From Egicoccus halophilus (lineage in GTDB: Bacteria; Actinomycetota; Nitriliruptoria; Nitriliruptorales; Nitriliruptoraceae), in the NCBI RefSeq assembly GCF_004300825.1, contig NZ_CP036250.1, positions 1,116,001 to 1,180,000 on the forward strand: a stretch of 64,000 bases of DNA. The letters run 5' to 3'. Shown here piece by piece: positions 24,602 through 32,900 of this stretch; within the stretch, counting starts at the first letter, position 1; each line of letters opens with the position of its first letter. The translations under genes and the position numbers were made by a program. Under the pieces are notes generated by a model, which worked only from the letters and a program-made list of their open reading frames with translations, did no database searches and was not told where the DNA came from.

Positions 24602-26317
24602 ATGCGTCCGCACCGCCGCCTGTCCACCGCCACCGCCGTGACGCTCGCGGCCGCCTCGTTCTTCCCGACCGCCGCGGCTGCCGCGGCACCCGACCCGGCC
24701 ACCGCAGCGATCACGGCCACGTCGACGACCGCCATGGCGGTCGCCGCACCGAGCGTGACGATCCCGGGTGCCGACCGACGCGGGCCCGACACCTGGGCCC
24801 TGCCGGTCGACGCGTCGACGACGCTCGGGATCACCGGGTTGACCGACCGTTCGGGTGCGCCGCTCGACGGACGCGTCGACCTCGTCGTCGACGATGTCAC
24901 GCTCGATCGTGCCGCGTTCGCCACCTGGCTCGTCCGTGCCTCGATCACGGCCGGCATGATCGCTCCGGACGACTTCCCGAGCCCGGCGCAGGTCCGGGAG
25001 GTGCTCGGGCGGTACGAGGACCTCGACCCCAGCCATCCGGTGGCCCGGGACCTGGCGTTCGTCATCGACCGGCAGCTGATGAGCGGCCAGGGGGACGGGA
25101 CGTTCCGACCCGAGGGGGCGGTCACCCGAGCGCAGGCGGCGACCATGCTGCGGCGCATGCTCGAGACCGTACGACCGTTGCCGGACGTGGCTGGTGGTGT
25201 CTTCGAGGACGTCCCGGTCCACAGCGCCCAGGCTGCCAACATCGATGCGCTCGTGGCGAGCGGCGTCATCGTCGCCGACGGACCCCGGTTCTTCCCCGCG
25301 AACCAGGTGAGCAGCGGCGCGATGACCGCCTGGATCCAGGGCATCGGCTCCGTCATCGATGACCCCGTCGACGCGGGGCCACGAGAAGATCTGCGGTCGG
25401 GCACCGCGCTCGCCGGGACGGTCGGCATCGAGCTCGACCACACCGATACCCAGCGCGGCGGCACCCGTGGGGTCGGGCCGCACGAGTACCAGGTGGTCGC
25501 AGCGGGCCTTCCCGCCACCAGCTTCACGGTGGTGTGGGAGGGCACGGGCCCATCCCCGGCGCGCTTCACCACCGTGCCCCGTGCGGTCACCATCTCGCCG
25601 TACGCGGACCTGTCGTGGGAGGCCGATGCGGCGGTCGCGACACTGAGGTGCCGGTTCGGGACGTGGGAATCGGCGTGTCCCGCATCGGCCCGGTACGGCG
25701 GGCTCCCGGTCGGTGACCATCGCTTCGAGGTCCGCGGGTACGCCGCCGACGGCCGACACCTCGTGACGCTCGTGCACCGCTGGACCATCAGCCCGCCGTT
25801 CGACGTCCTCGCGGAGGTCGACCTGACCGACGTCACGGGCACCCACGCGGACAACATCTTCCGCGTCGCCGGCGCACGCATCGCCGCGGGCTACCGGGAC
25901 CGCACCTTCCGGCAGGACGAGCACGTCACGCGAGCCCAGATGGCGAGCTTCCTGCACCGGGCGTTGGAGTTGCCGGCCGGGCCCGCCGGACGCTTCTCCG
26001 ACGTGACCGGTACGCACGCCGCGGCCATCGACGCGGTCGCCCACGCCGGCATCGCACAGGGCTACGAGGGCGGCACCTTCCGTCCCGACGCCGCCGTCAC
26101 CCGCGGCCAGATGGCGGCCTTCCTCCAACAGGCCTTCCAGTACCCGGCCGGGCCGCAGGTCTTCCGCGACATCCGGGGGACGACGCACGAGAACGCCATC
26201 CGGGCGATCGCCGCGGCAGGCGTCGCCCGAGGATACGAGGACGGCAGCTACCGGCCCAACACCCCGGTGACGCGTGGGCACATGGCGACGTTCCTGCACA
26301 ACGCCATGGATCGCTGA
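24602..26317 (+). CDS. secreted SLH-domain surface protein
   Basis: 571 residues. The signal peptide (MRPHRRLSTATAVTLAAASF, Ala-rich to about residue 29) directs export. Five SLH-like modules: one at about 150-195 (GQGDGTFRPEGAVTRAQAAT), a weaker one at about 200-240, and three consecutive C-terminal modules (about 415-571) with FSDVTGTHAAAIDAV, GGTFRPDAAVTRGQMAAFL and RPNTPVTRGHMATFLHNAM. Between them, about 260-410, is a beta-rich region with WRCRFGTWESACP-type sandwich character. SLH modules bind secondary cell-wall polymers. A copy of the terminator element follows its stop. Confidence 0.88.
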   Translation: MRPHRRLSTATAVTLAAASFFPTAAAAAAPDPATAAITATSTTAMAVAAPSVTIPGADRRGPDTWALPVDASTTLGITGLTDRSGAPLDGRVDLVVDDVTLDRAAFATWLVRASITAGMIAPDDFPSPAQVREVLGRYEDLDPSHPVARDLAFVIDRQLMSGQGDGTFRPEGAVTRAQAATMLRRMLETVRPLPDVAGGVFEDVPVHSAQAANIDALVASGVIVADGPRFFPANQVSSGAMTAWIQGIGSVIDDPVDAGPREDLRSGTALAGTVGIELDHTDTQRGGTRGVGPHEYQVVAAGLPATSFTVVWEGTGPSPARFTTVPRAVTISPYADLSWEADAAVATLRCRFGTWESACPASARYGGLPVGDHRFEVRGYAADGRHLVTLVHRWTISPPFDVLAEVDLTDVTGTHADNIFRVAGARIAAGYRDRTFRQDEHVTRAQMASFLHRALELPAGPAGRFSDVTGTHAAAIDAVAHAGIAQGYEGGTFRPDAAVTRGQMAAFLQQAFQYPAGPQVFRDIRGTTHENAIRAIAAAGVARGYEDGSYRPNTPVTRGHMATFLHNAMDR

Positions 26318-26318
26318 C

Positions 26319-26449
26319 GCGACCGTCCGCCGCTCCGCCGAGGGGGCGACGGGAGCGGGTCCTGTCCATGCCTCCGTCGCACGGAACCACCCGCGCGATG
26401 CGACGCCTGCAGGGACGAGACCCCGCCGAGCACTCGGCGGGGTCTCGTC
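26319..26449 (+). repeat. diverged third copy of the structured element, with terminator
   Basis: Aligns with the 3' half of the boundary repeat (from about 24210) at roughly 85% over about 125 bp. Differences fall in all codon phases, arguing against coding. Within the GCTCC hairpin one change is compatible (A to G, giving G-U) and two lie in the loop. It ends in a 16-bp stem at 26414-26449 (GACGAGACCCCGCCGA, loop GCAC). It is placed to terminate the SLH gene or to precede the gas-vesicle-type operon. Confidence 0.75.
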
Positions 26450-26597
26450 CTGCCGCAGGAGCGATCGTTCCGCATGTCGGGACCGGCCGTTCGTGCACGG
26501 TCTCCGGTTGTGGCCTGTCCCGGGGACCGCGAGGATGGGTCGCGAACGTCCGGCGTCGCAGGGGCGCCAGTCCGCCACCTTCCGGGGAGAGTGCGTC

Positions 26598-27062
26598 GTG
26601 GTCAACGCCGCCGTCCAACCGCACCGAGACCGTGAGGGGAGCCTGGTCCACGTCATCGAGACGTTGCTCGACAAGGGCCTGGTCCTCAACGCCGACATCA
26701 TGGTGTCGGTGGCCGGCGTCGAGTTGCTGGGGGTGAAGATCCGTGCGGCCCTCGCCTCGTTCGACACGGCCGCCCGCTACGGGCTCGAGTTCCCCTCCGG
26801 GACCAACACCTCGACGCTGGCCTGGCAGGAGACGCTCATCGCCAAGGAAGCGTGCCCCGACTGCGGCAAGCGGGTCCCCACCGAGGAGCTGCTGCGCGAG
26901 TCGTGCCCGTGGTGTGGCTGGCAGAGCGCCCGCGCCCTGGCCCAGGGACAGGCGTCGACGCCCGAACTCGACGAGGGCGGGGACCGCGACGCCGAGCGTA
27001 CGACGTCGGACGACCGTGGCGCACCGCGCGAATCGGCCGCAGGCGCCGAGCAGGATGGATGA
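26598..27062 (+). CDS. GvpA/GvpJ-family protein with C-terminal zinc ribbon
   Basis: 154 residues from GTG 26598, after GGGGAGA. Residues about 10-65 are a gas-vesicle GvpA/J domain (VIETLLDKGLVLNADIMVSV continuing AGVELLGVKIRAALASFDT). Then comes ACPDCGKRVPTEELLRESCP with CGW: four cysteines, CX2C-X13-CX2C, a zinc-ribbon pattern. An acidic, disordered tail follows. GvpA and GvpJ form or cap the protein shell of gas vesicles. The zinc ribbon is not part of the canonical shell protein, so a minor or regulatory member is more likely. It overlaps the next gene by 8 bp. Confidence 0.8.
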   Translation: MVNAAVQPHRDREGSLVHVIETLLDKGLVLNADIMVSVAGVELLGVKIRAALASFDTAARYGLEFPSGTNTSTLAWQETLIAKEACPDCGKRVPTEELLRESCPWCGWQSARALAQGQASTPELDEGGDRDAERTTSDDRGAPRESAAGAEQDG

Positions 27063-28020
27063 GCCCGCTGCCCTCGAGCCGACCCGCGACGTCCGGGCCA
27101 CGCTGCCCGAGCTGATCGAGGTCCTGCTCAACCGCGGTGTCTACCTCGACCTCGACCTGATCATCGCGGTCGCCGACATCCCCCTCATCGGCGTCAACCT
27201 GCGCGCCACGCTGGCCGGTATGCAGACCATGCTCGACCACGGGATGCTGCGCGACTGGGACGCCGCCACCCGCGAGTGGGTGCGCCGCTCGAGCATCCAG
27301 GACGTGCCGTTCGAGGACGGCGAGCAGCTGGCCGTGCACATGACCGGCTCCTACCTGCAGCGCGACTTCGCCGAGATCTGGCGACCCGGCAACCTCTACC
27401 TGACCGACCGGCGCCTGTTCGCCTTCCGGCGCGAACCCCGCGAGCTGCTGTGGCAGGCACCGCTCGAGGCGATCCGGGACGTGCGGCTGCAGATGCAGCG
27501 CACGGTCGGCGGAGAGCCGCGCCCCCGACTCCGGCTCGAGCTCGCCGACGACGACCATGCGCTGCTCACGGCCGCCGATCCGTTGCGGCTGTACACCGGG
27601 CTGCGGGTCGCCCTCGAGCGTCATGGCGTGGCGCTGCCCGAACAACCCATCGAGATCGCCGAGCAGGACGAACGTCCGCTGCTCGAGGGGCACGTCTGGT
27701 ACCAGGAACCGCGCGTAGGGGCGCCACTGTGGCGCGGCGGGACCGGGCGGATCAGTCGTGACGCCGTGCTCAGTTGGATCTCGCCGCACGACGCCCGCGC
27801 CGCCGTCGTGGTGCGTCGGGAGCAGATCCGCGGGGTCGAGCTGGTGAGCGACCGGACCCCGACCGGGTCCGGACGGGTGCTCGTCGTCCACACCGACGGC
27901 GGCAGCATCCGGCTGGCACCCTCGGACCCACCCCGCTGGCAACAGGCGGTGCGTGCCCTGGCGGCACAGGACGTCCCGGCGGTCGACGCAGGAGAAGGCG
28001 ATGGCGCTCACAGTCGATGA
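27055..28020 (+). CDS. GvpJ-like domain fused to two PH/GRAM-like domains
   Basis: 321 residues from ATG 27055. The N-terminal GvpA/J domain reads LPELIEVLLNRGVYLDLDLI continuing IAVADIPLIGVNLRATLAG (about residues 15-60). Two beta-rich modules follow. The first (about 90-200) has GNLYLTDRRLFAFRREPREL, the classic PH/GRAM G-x-LYLTDxRL start. The second (about 210-310) has GGTGRISRDAVLSWI and RIRGVELVSDR-like strands ending VLVVHTDGGSIRL. PH/GRAM domains usually bind lipids or proteins, so this protein may tether a vesicle-like assembly. I know of no standard Gvp with this layout. Confidence 0.75.
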   Translation: MDEPAALEPTRDVRATLPELIEVLLNRGVYLDLDLIIAVADIPLIGVNLRATLAGMQTMLDHGMLRDWDAATREWVRRSSIQDVPFEDGEQLAVHMTGSYLQRDFAEIWRPGNLYLTDRRLFAFRREPRELLWQAPLEAIRDVRLQMQRTVGGEPRPRLRLELADDDHALLTAADPLRLYTGLRVALERHGVALPEQPIEIAEQDERPLLEGHVWYQEPRVGAPLWRGGTGRISRDAVLSWISPHDARAAVVVRREQIRGVELVSDRTPTGSGRVLVVHTDGGSIRLAPSDPPRWQQAVRALAAQDVPAVDAGEGDGAHSR

Positions 28021-28321
28021 ACAGAGCCTCAAGCACGGGGTGCTCTCGCTGGTGGTCACGCTGGTCGAGATCATCGAGGAGGCGCTCGAGTCGCAGGCGC
28101 TGCGGCGCATCGAGCACGGCGACCTGACCGAGGAGGAGCAGGAACGCCTCGGCAACGCCCTGTTGGAGCTCGAGGAGGCCCTCGAGGAGCTCAAGGCGGA
28201 TCACGGCATCACCACCTCGGTGGCCGACCTGCGTCGGGGCCTCGACGACGTCGTGGACGAGGTCATCGACAAGCTGATCAATCCGCAGCGTTGGGCCGAG
28301 GAGAGCGAGCTGCATTCGTGA
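28001..28321 (+). CDS. gvpK: gas vesicle protein GvpK
   Basis: 106 residues from ATG 28001 with GGAGAAGG just upstream, overlapping the previous gene by 20 bp. The sequence LKHGVLSLVVTLVEIIEEAL continuing ESQALRRIEHGDLTEEEQER is the GvpK core. The rest is acidic coiled coil. GvpK is an accessory assembly protein of gas vesicles, of unknown biochemical role. Its stop overlaps the gvpF/L start (GTGA). Confidence 0.88.
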   Translation: MALTVDEQSLKHGVLSLVVTLVEIIEEALESQALRRIEHGDLTEEEQERLGNALLELEEALEELKADHGITTSVADLRRGLDDVVDEVIDKLINPQRWAEESELHS

Positions 28322-29154
28322 GCGCAGACCTGTACGTCTACGCGATCGTGCCCGGTCCGCTGCCCGACGTCGACGACGTCCCCGGCCGCGGGATCGACGG
28401 GGTCGAGGTGGTCGCCGTCGAGGGCCCGCACGGGTTGGTCGCGCTGGTCGCCGAGAACGACACCGGTCCCTACCAGGGGGCCGACGACGACGTGCGGCGC
28501 TGGATCGTCGAGCACAGCGAAGTGATCGAACGGGCCTGGGACGCGATCGGCACGGCCCTGCCGGTCACCTTCAACGTGCTCGTCCGTGGCGACCAGCAAC
28601 CCGCCGTCGAGCGGCTGCTGGCGTGGCTCGACGAGCAGGGTCCGGAGCTGCGCAGCCGGCTCGAGGAGTTGCGCGACCGGGTCGAGCTGCGCCTGGAGCT
28701 CAGTCTCGAGCGGGCCACGGTCGCCGCGGACGCGCCGGAGGTCGTGCGTCTGCAGCAGGAGATGGAAGGCAAGTCGGCCGGCGTGCGGCGACTGCTCGAC
28801 AAGCGGCTCGACCGACTCCGGCGCCAGGTCGCCGACGAGATCGCCGACGCCTGGTACCCGGAGGTCCGACGGCGGATCGTCGCCCTGGTCGAGGACCTCG
28901 ACGAGGCCCGGCGTACGACCGCACGTGACGGCGAGGTGGCGGTGCTCGCGGCCTCGCTGCTCACGCCGCGGGACGGCGTGGACGTGCTCGGACGGGAGCT
29001 GGCCCGCCTGCAGGAGGAACAGCCTGCGGCGCAGGTCCGCTTCCTGGGGCCGTGGCCGCCGTACTCGTTCGTGGATCTCGCGGGGCCCGGAGCCGACGAC
29101 GCCCCCGACGAGGCCCAGGCGCCGGAGACACGCCGCGACTCACCGTCGGTGTAG
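28318..29154 (+). CDS. gas vesicle protein GvpF/GvpL
   Basis: 278 residues from GTG 28318. It begins SADLYVYAIVPGPLPDVDDV, as GvpF/L proteins do. The ferredoxin-like first domain is followed by VERAWDAIGTALPVTFNVLV-type sequence and a long charged helix with DAWYPEVRRRIV. The end FLGPWPPYSFVDL is the family's C-terminal signature. GvpF/L proteins chaperone GvpA during shell assembly. It is the last gene of the four-gene operon and converges on a small membrane protein gene. Confidence 0.88.
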   Translation: MSADLYVYAIVPGPLPDVDDVPGRGIDGVEVVAVEGPHGLVALVAENDTGPYQGADDDVRRWIVEHSEVIERAWDAIGTALPVTFNVLVRGDQQPAVERLLAWLDEQGPELRSRLEELRDRVELRLELSLERATVAADAPEVVRLQQEMEGKSAGVRRLLDKRLDRLRRQVADEIADAWYPEVRRRIVALVEDLDEARRTTARDGEVAVLAASLLTPRDGVDVLGRELARLQEEQPAAQVRFLGPWPPYSFVDLAGPGADDAPDEAQAPETRRDSPSV

Positions 29155-29379
29155 GAACACCCAGGCGCATCCGCCGATCCCGGCCACCGCGAGCGCTGTG
29201 CCGAGCAACGCGAGCCGTCCGGCCACCACCAGCGAGTCGGGGGTGCACGCGCCGGCCCGGGTACAGGGATCGAGCAGGGCCGCCGCCGCGGCGGCCACGA
29301 CGGCGATGCCACCGGCGAGGACCAGCCCCCAGCAGGCCCACATCGCCCGCGACGGGAGTGCGGTCACGTCCTCGGTCAC
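29140..29379 (-). CDS. small two-helix membrane protein
   Basis: 79 residues with two membrane segments: MWACWGLVLAGGIAVVAAAA and an equally hydrophobic one near RLALLGTALAVAGIGGCAWV. Between them is a short loop with CTRAGACTP. It ends HRR, with an Arg-rich cytoplasmic tail. It overlaps the gvpF/L stop region by 15 bp on the opposite strand. Function unknown. Confidence 0.6.
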   Translation of the reverse strand: MTEDVTALPSRAMWACWGLVLAGGIAVVAAAAAALLDPCTRAGACTPDSLVVAGRLALLGTALAVAGIGGCAWVFLHRR

Positions 29380-29740
29380 GCCCGCTCCTCGGCCGCCCGA
29401 ACCTCGACCGCACCGTACCGATTCGCCGCGGGAACGCCTCGGCCGCCGAATGCCAGCAGGCGTGACGTCCGGTGGGGCGTGGCCCGGCGGCCATGGCCGC
29501 CCGTCCGGAGTGGCGGGGTATCAACGACCGCGGTCGTAGGTCAGCATGGGGGTGCCGAACGGGGGCTCCCGCTTGCTGTCCGACCGCGCTCCGGCGGACA
29601 CGGCCCCCCGGCCACCGCCCGTACGCGGGCCAGTGGCCGGAGGGTGGCGGGGATGCGATGCCCTCACCGTCCGGTGAGTGACGCTTCCCCCAGCACCCCG
29701 GCCGCTCCCGGCTGGGACCCCTGACCAAGGAGAACACCAG
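29380..29740. other. intergenic region between divergent genes
   Basis: No supported gene. It must hold the promoters of the small membrane protein (minus) and the lipoprotein (plus); none is clear by eye. AAGGAG at 29727-29732 is the lipoprotein ribosome site. Confidence 0.5.
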
Positions 29741-30097
29741 ATGCTGCTCCGCAAGCGCTTCCTGTCGATCGCTGCCGTCGCTGGTCTCGCACTGGCTGGC
29801 GCTGCCTGTGACGATGGCGGTGACACCGGTACCGACACCACGGACACCACCACCGACACCGGCACCGACGACACCATGACCGACGACACCATGACCGACG
29901 ATGGTGCGACGGACGACACCATGACCGACGATGGTGCGACGGACGACACCATGACCGACGATGGTGCGACGGACGACACCATGACCGACGATGGTGCGAC
30001 GGACGACACCATGACCGACGATGGTGCGACGGACGACACCCTGGAAGACGACACCATGGGTGACGACACCATGGACGACACCGAGACCGAGGGCTGA
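29741..30097 (+). CDS. acidic repeat-rich lipoprotein
   Basis: 118 residues from ATG 29741, with AAGGAG 9 nt upstream. The signal sequence MLLRKRFLSIAAVAGLALAG ends in AAC, a lipobox with a non-standard -3 residue. The mature part is Asp/Thr/Gly only, built on five exact copies of the decapeptide TMTDDGATDD. Such low-complexity acidic tails are seen in halophile or cell-wall-exposed lipoproteins and could bind cations or act as a spacer. A strong hairpin terminator follows. Confidence 0.8.
   Translation: MLLRKRFLSIAAVAGLALAGAACDDGGDTGTDTTDTTTDTGTDDTMTDDTMTDDGATDDTMTDDGATDDTMTDDGATDDTMTDDGATDDTMTDDGATDDTLEDDTMGDDTMDDTETEG
29888..30037 (+). repeat. five exact 30-bp tandem repeats inside the lipoprotein gene
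   Basis: Units at 29888, 29918, 29948, 29978 and 30008, each beginning ACCATGACCGACGATGGTGC. In-frame length change would keep the reading frame. The exact identity of units suggests recent expansion. Confidence 0.95.
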
Positions 30098-30116
30098 GCA
30101 GCACGCTCCAGACCTG

Positions 30117-30156
30117 ACGACGGCACCCACCGCCTCACGGCGGTGGGTGCCGTCGT
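30117..30156. terminator. bidirectional terminator hairpin
   Basis: 18-bp perfect stem starting ACGACGGCACCCACCGCC with a TCAC loop, between the convergent lipoprotein and phosphatase genes. Confidence 0.85.
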
Positions 30157-30194
30157 TGCGTGGAGCCGTTGCCGTGCGGTCTGTGTGGGCGCGC

Positions 30195-31013
30195 TCAGTC
30201 GGGCAGGAGCCGGCGAGCCAGTGCGCGCACGGCGTCGGGATCCGCACCCGCAGCCGTCTGCGCGTGCATCCGGGCGTGGTCGTCGCCGGCGCGCAACGGG
30301 AGCAGCTCGTCACCGTCGAGGGTCACCACCGCGCCACCGGCCTCGCGGACCAGCAGCATCCCCGCGGCGACGTCCCACACGTGCGGGATGGCCGCGACAG
30401 AGGCTGCGGCGACGCCTTCGGCCACGACGGCCAGGTCCAGGGCCGTCGACCCCATGACGCGCGGATTGAGGGCCAGGCCGGCCCCTCGTGCCCGACGGGC
30501 CGTGCCGGTCGTCAGCATCACCGGGACGTGCCCCTGCGACGCGTCGTCCCAGGCCACCGGTCCGCGGACGCGGACGGTCTCGCCGTCGCGGGTGGCCCCC
30601 TCGCCGCGGACCGCCTCGTAGCGGCGACCGAGCGCGGGCGCGTCGATCGTCGCATACACGACCTCGCCGCCGTGGGTCAGGGCGACGGACACGCACCACC
30701 ACGGCAGTCCTGCGGTGAAGTTCGACGTGCCGTCGATCGGGTCGACGACCCAGCACCACTCGGTGTCCGGGACGACGGTGTCGTGCTCCTCGCTGAGCAC
30801 CCCGTGGTCGGGCAACTCGCGCTCGAGCACCGTGCGGAGCCGGTCGTCGACCTCGTGGTCGAGCGCGGTGACCGGCGTGCCGTCGTCCTTCGCGGTGGGC
30901 GTGACCCGGCCACTGGCACGGCGCAGTTCGTCGGCGAGCCCGTCGAGCGCCGGATGCAGCAGTGCGCGCGCGCGGGCGACCTCACGGCGCACTTCCTCGG
31001 ACAGCGTCGGCAC
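30195..31013 (-). CDS. inositol-monophosphatase-family phosphatase
   Basis: 272 residues. Metal-site motifs are in order: DDGTPVTALDHEVDDRL, SEEHD (metal-binding Glu), VVDPIDGTSNF (the WxDPIDGT family signature) and HVWDVAAGMLLVREAGG near the C-terminus. The family is Mg-dependent and lithium-sensitive and includes myo-inositol-1-phosphatase, histidinol-phosphatase HisN and 3'-phosphoadenosine phosphatases; the substrate cannot be read here. It is divergent from the desaturase gene. Confidence 0.9.
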   Translation of the reverse strand: MPTLSEEVRREVARARALLHPALDGLADELRRASGRVTPTAKDDGTPVTALDHEVDDRLRTVLERELPDHGVLSEEHDTVVPDTEWCWVVDPIDGTSNFTAGLPWWCVSVALTHGGEVVYATIDAPALGRRYEAVRGEGATRDGETVRVRGPVAWDDASQGHVPVMLTTGTARRARGAGLALNPRVMGSTALDLAVVAEGVAAASVAAIPHVWDVAAGMLLVREAGGAVVTLDGDELLPLRAGDDHARMHAQTAAGADPDAVRALARRLLPD

Positions 31014-31171
31014 ACGGCTCCTCGGACGCGTGAGGGCGACACCCTATCGACCCCGCCCGCGCTCCCGGACGGGCGGTGGTGGTCCGCCGTTCGCGCGGCC
31101 GCCTACGGCACCGTAACTTCCTCTTCCGTAGCTGGTTCCGTAGCCGGACCCGCCGAACGCTGGGAGATCGC

Positions 31172-32146
31172 GTGTCCTCCACCTCCGCTTCCGCCTCTTC
31201 CGTGCCACCTCGGTCCGGGCCGGCGCCCGTCCGCGGGGTCGAGCTGGCCTCGCCCCGGGCGCTGCGGTGGCAGCGCTTCGCGATGTCGGTCGCCGTGGTG
31301 CTGCCCCTGGCCGGTGTCGCCGCCGCACTGTGGTGGGGATGGGGCCGCGGGGTCAGTGGTGTCGACGTCGGCCTGCTGCTCGGGTTCTACTTCTTCACCG
31401 GGCTCGGCATCACCGTCGGTTTCCACCGACTGTTCACCCACCAGAGCTTCCGGGTCCCACAGTGGGTGCGGGTGCTGTTCGCCGTGGCCGGATCGATGGC
31501 CATCCAGGGCGCCGTGATCGACTGGGTCGCCACCCACCGTCGTCACCACGCCTACTCGGACCGGCCGGGCGACCCGCACTCCCCGCACGTCGCCGCCGGT
31601 GACGGGTTGCGTGGCATGCTCAAGGGGCTGTGGTTCGCCCACACCGGCTGGATGCTCGGGCCGGAGAAGACGGTCCAGCAGGCCTGGGCGCCCGACCTGC
31701 TCAAGGACCGCGCGATCGTGCGGGTCAGCCGCGCCTTCCCGTGGCTGATCCTGGCGTCGTTCGCGCTGCCGGCCCTGCTCGGGGGGCTGCTGACGATGTC
31801 CTTCGCCGGTGCGCTGACCGGGTTCCTGTGGGGCGGGCTGGTGCGGGTCTTCCTGCTGCACCACGTCACCTGGTCGATCAACTCGATCTGTCACGTCTTC
31901 GGCACGCGCCCGTGGGCCGCGCACGACGAGAGCCGCAACAACCCGGTGATGGCCCTGATCGGGTTCGGTGAGGGTTGGCACAACGGTCACCACGCCTTCC
32001 CCGCCTCCGCGCGACACGGGTTGCGCTGGTGGGAGTTCGACATCTCCTGGGTGGTCATCCGCGGGATGCAGAAGCTCCGACTGGCTCGCGACATCAAGCT
32101 GCCCTCGTCCACGCAGTTGGCGCGACGGACCCGCTCGCGCGCCTGA
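31172..32146 (+). CDS. membrane acyl-CoA/acyl-lipid desaturase
   Basis: 324 residues from GTG 31172 with GGGAG upstream; ATG 31283 is an alternative. Three histidine boxes are visible: HRLFTH, HRRHH and HNGHH, the di-iron ligands of the delta-9 desaturase family. Four hydrophobic segments include MSVAVVLPLAGVAAALWWGW and WLILASFALPALLGG. It inserts a double bond in fatty-acyl chains in the membrane. A TetR gene starts 95 bp downstream, but the desaturase is not clearly in its operon. Confidence 0.92.
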   Translation: MSSTSASASSVPPRSGPAPVRGVELASPRALRWQRFAMSVAVVLPLAGVAAALWWGWGRGVSGVDVGLLLGFYFFTGLGITVGFHRLFTHQSFRVPQWVRVLFAVAGSMAIQGAVIDWVATHRRHHAYSDRPGDPHSPHVAAGDGLRGMLKGLWFAHTGWMLGPEKTVQQAWAPDLLKDRAIVRVSRAFPWLILASFALPALLGGLLTMSFAGALTGFLWGGLVRVFLLHHVTWSINSICHVFGTRPWAAHDESRNNPVMALIGFGEGWHNGHHAFPASARHGLRWWEFDISWVVIRGMQKLRLARDIKLPSSTQLARRTRSRA

Positions 32147-32240
32147 AGCCGGCGCGCCGCCGGCCCGGCCAGCAGACGCTCGCCGTCTCCGGCGCACGGT
32201 AGGTTGGCCGGCACGCAACCAACGGGCGTGAGGAGCCGGT

Positions 32241-32900
32241 GTGACCACCGTCAGGCGGGTGCGGATGGCCGCCCCCGAACGACGTGAGCAGCTGATCGAC
32301 GTGGCCCGGTCCGTCTTCGCCGAGCGTGGGTACCGGGGGGCGGCGATCGAGGAGATCGCCGACCGCGCCGGGGTCTCCAAGCCGGTCGTGTACCAGCATT
32401 TCGGGGGCAAGGAAGGCCTGTACGCCGTGGTCGTGGACCGCGAGGTGCAGCGGCTGACGCGGGCGATCGCGGGTTCGTTCGAAGCCGTCCATCCCCGACT
32501 GGTCGCCGAGTCCGCCGCCGAGGCGTTCCTCACCTACATCGAGGACCACGAGGACGGCTTCCGCGTGCTGGTGCGCGACGCGCCGGTCGGCGCCAGCGAC
32601 GGCACGCTCGCCTCGGTCCTCGACGACGTCGCCGTGCGCGCCGAGCGACTGCTCGTCGACGAGTTCGGCGAGCGGGGCTTCGACGAGGACACCGCGCCGA
32701 TGTACGCCCGCATGCTCGTGGGGGCCGTGGCCCTGGTCGGGGAGTGGTGGCTCGAGGTGCGCGAACCGCCCCGTGAGGTCGTCGCCGCCCACGTGGTCAA
32801 CCTGCTGTGGAACGGCCTGCGTCATCTCGACGCCACGCCGGCCCCCGACCGACGGGTCCCGCGCACGCACCAGGTCGGTGAACAGGAGCGTCCGGCATGA
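32241..32900 (+). CDS. TetR-family transcriptional regulator
   Basis: 219 residues from GTG 32241 with AGGAG. The N-terminal HTH has GYRGAAIEEIADRAGVSKPV and VYQHFGGKEGLY, typical of TetR. A C-terminal ligand-binding helical domain follows. The stop overlaps the aminotransferase start by ATGA, so the regulator is coupled to the two downstream enzymes and probably controls them, possibly also the upstream desaturase. Confidence 0.92.
   Translation: MTTVRRVRMAAPERREQLIDVARSVFAERGYRGAAIEEIADRAGVSKPVVYQHFGGKEGLYAVVVDREVQRLTRAIAGSFEAVHPRLVAESAAEAFLTYIEDHEDGFRVLVRDAPVGASDGTLASVLDDVAVRAERLLVDEFGERGFDEDTAPMYARMLVGAVALVGEWWLEVREPPREVVAAHVVNLLWNGLRHLDATPAPDRRVPRTHQVGEQERPA

Noticed and set aside
23557-25881. 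774-codon minus-strand frame crossing the right repeat and SLH gene
   Set aside because: It runs antisense to a gene with a signal peptide and SLH motifs, and its own translation is low-complexity.
29888-30037. CRISPR array
   Set aside because: The 30-bp units are contiguous and in frame within a lipoprotein gene.
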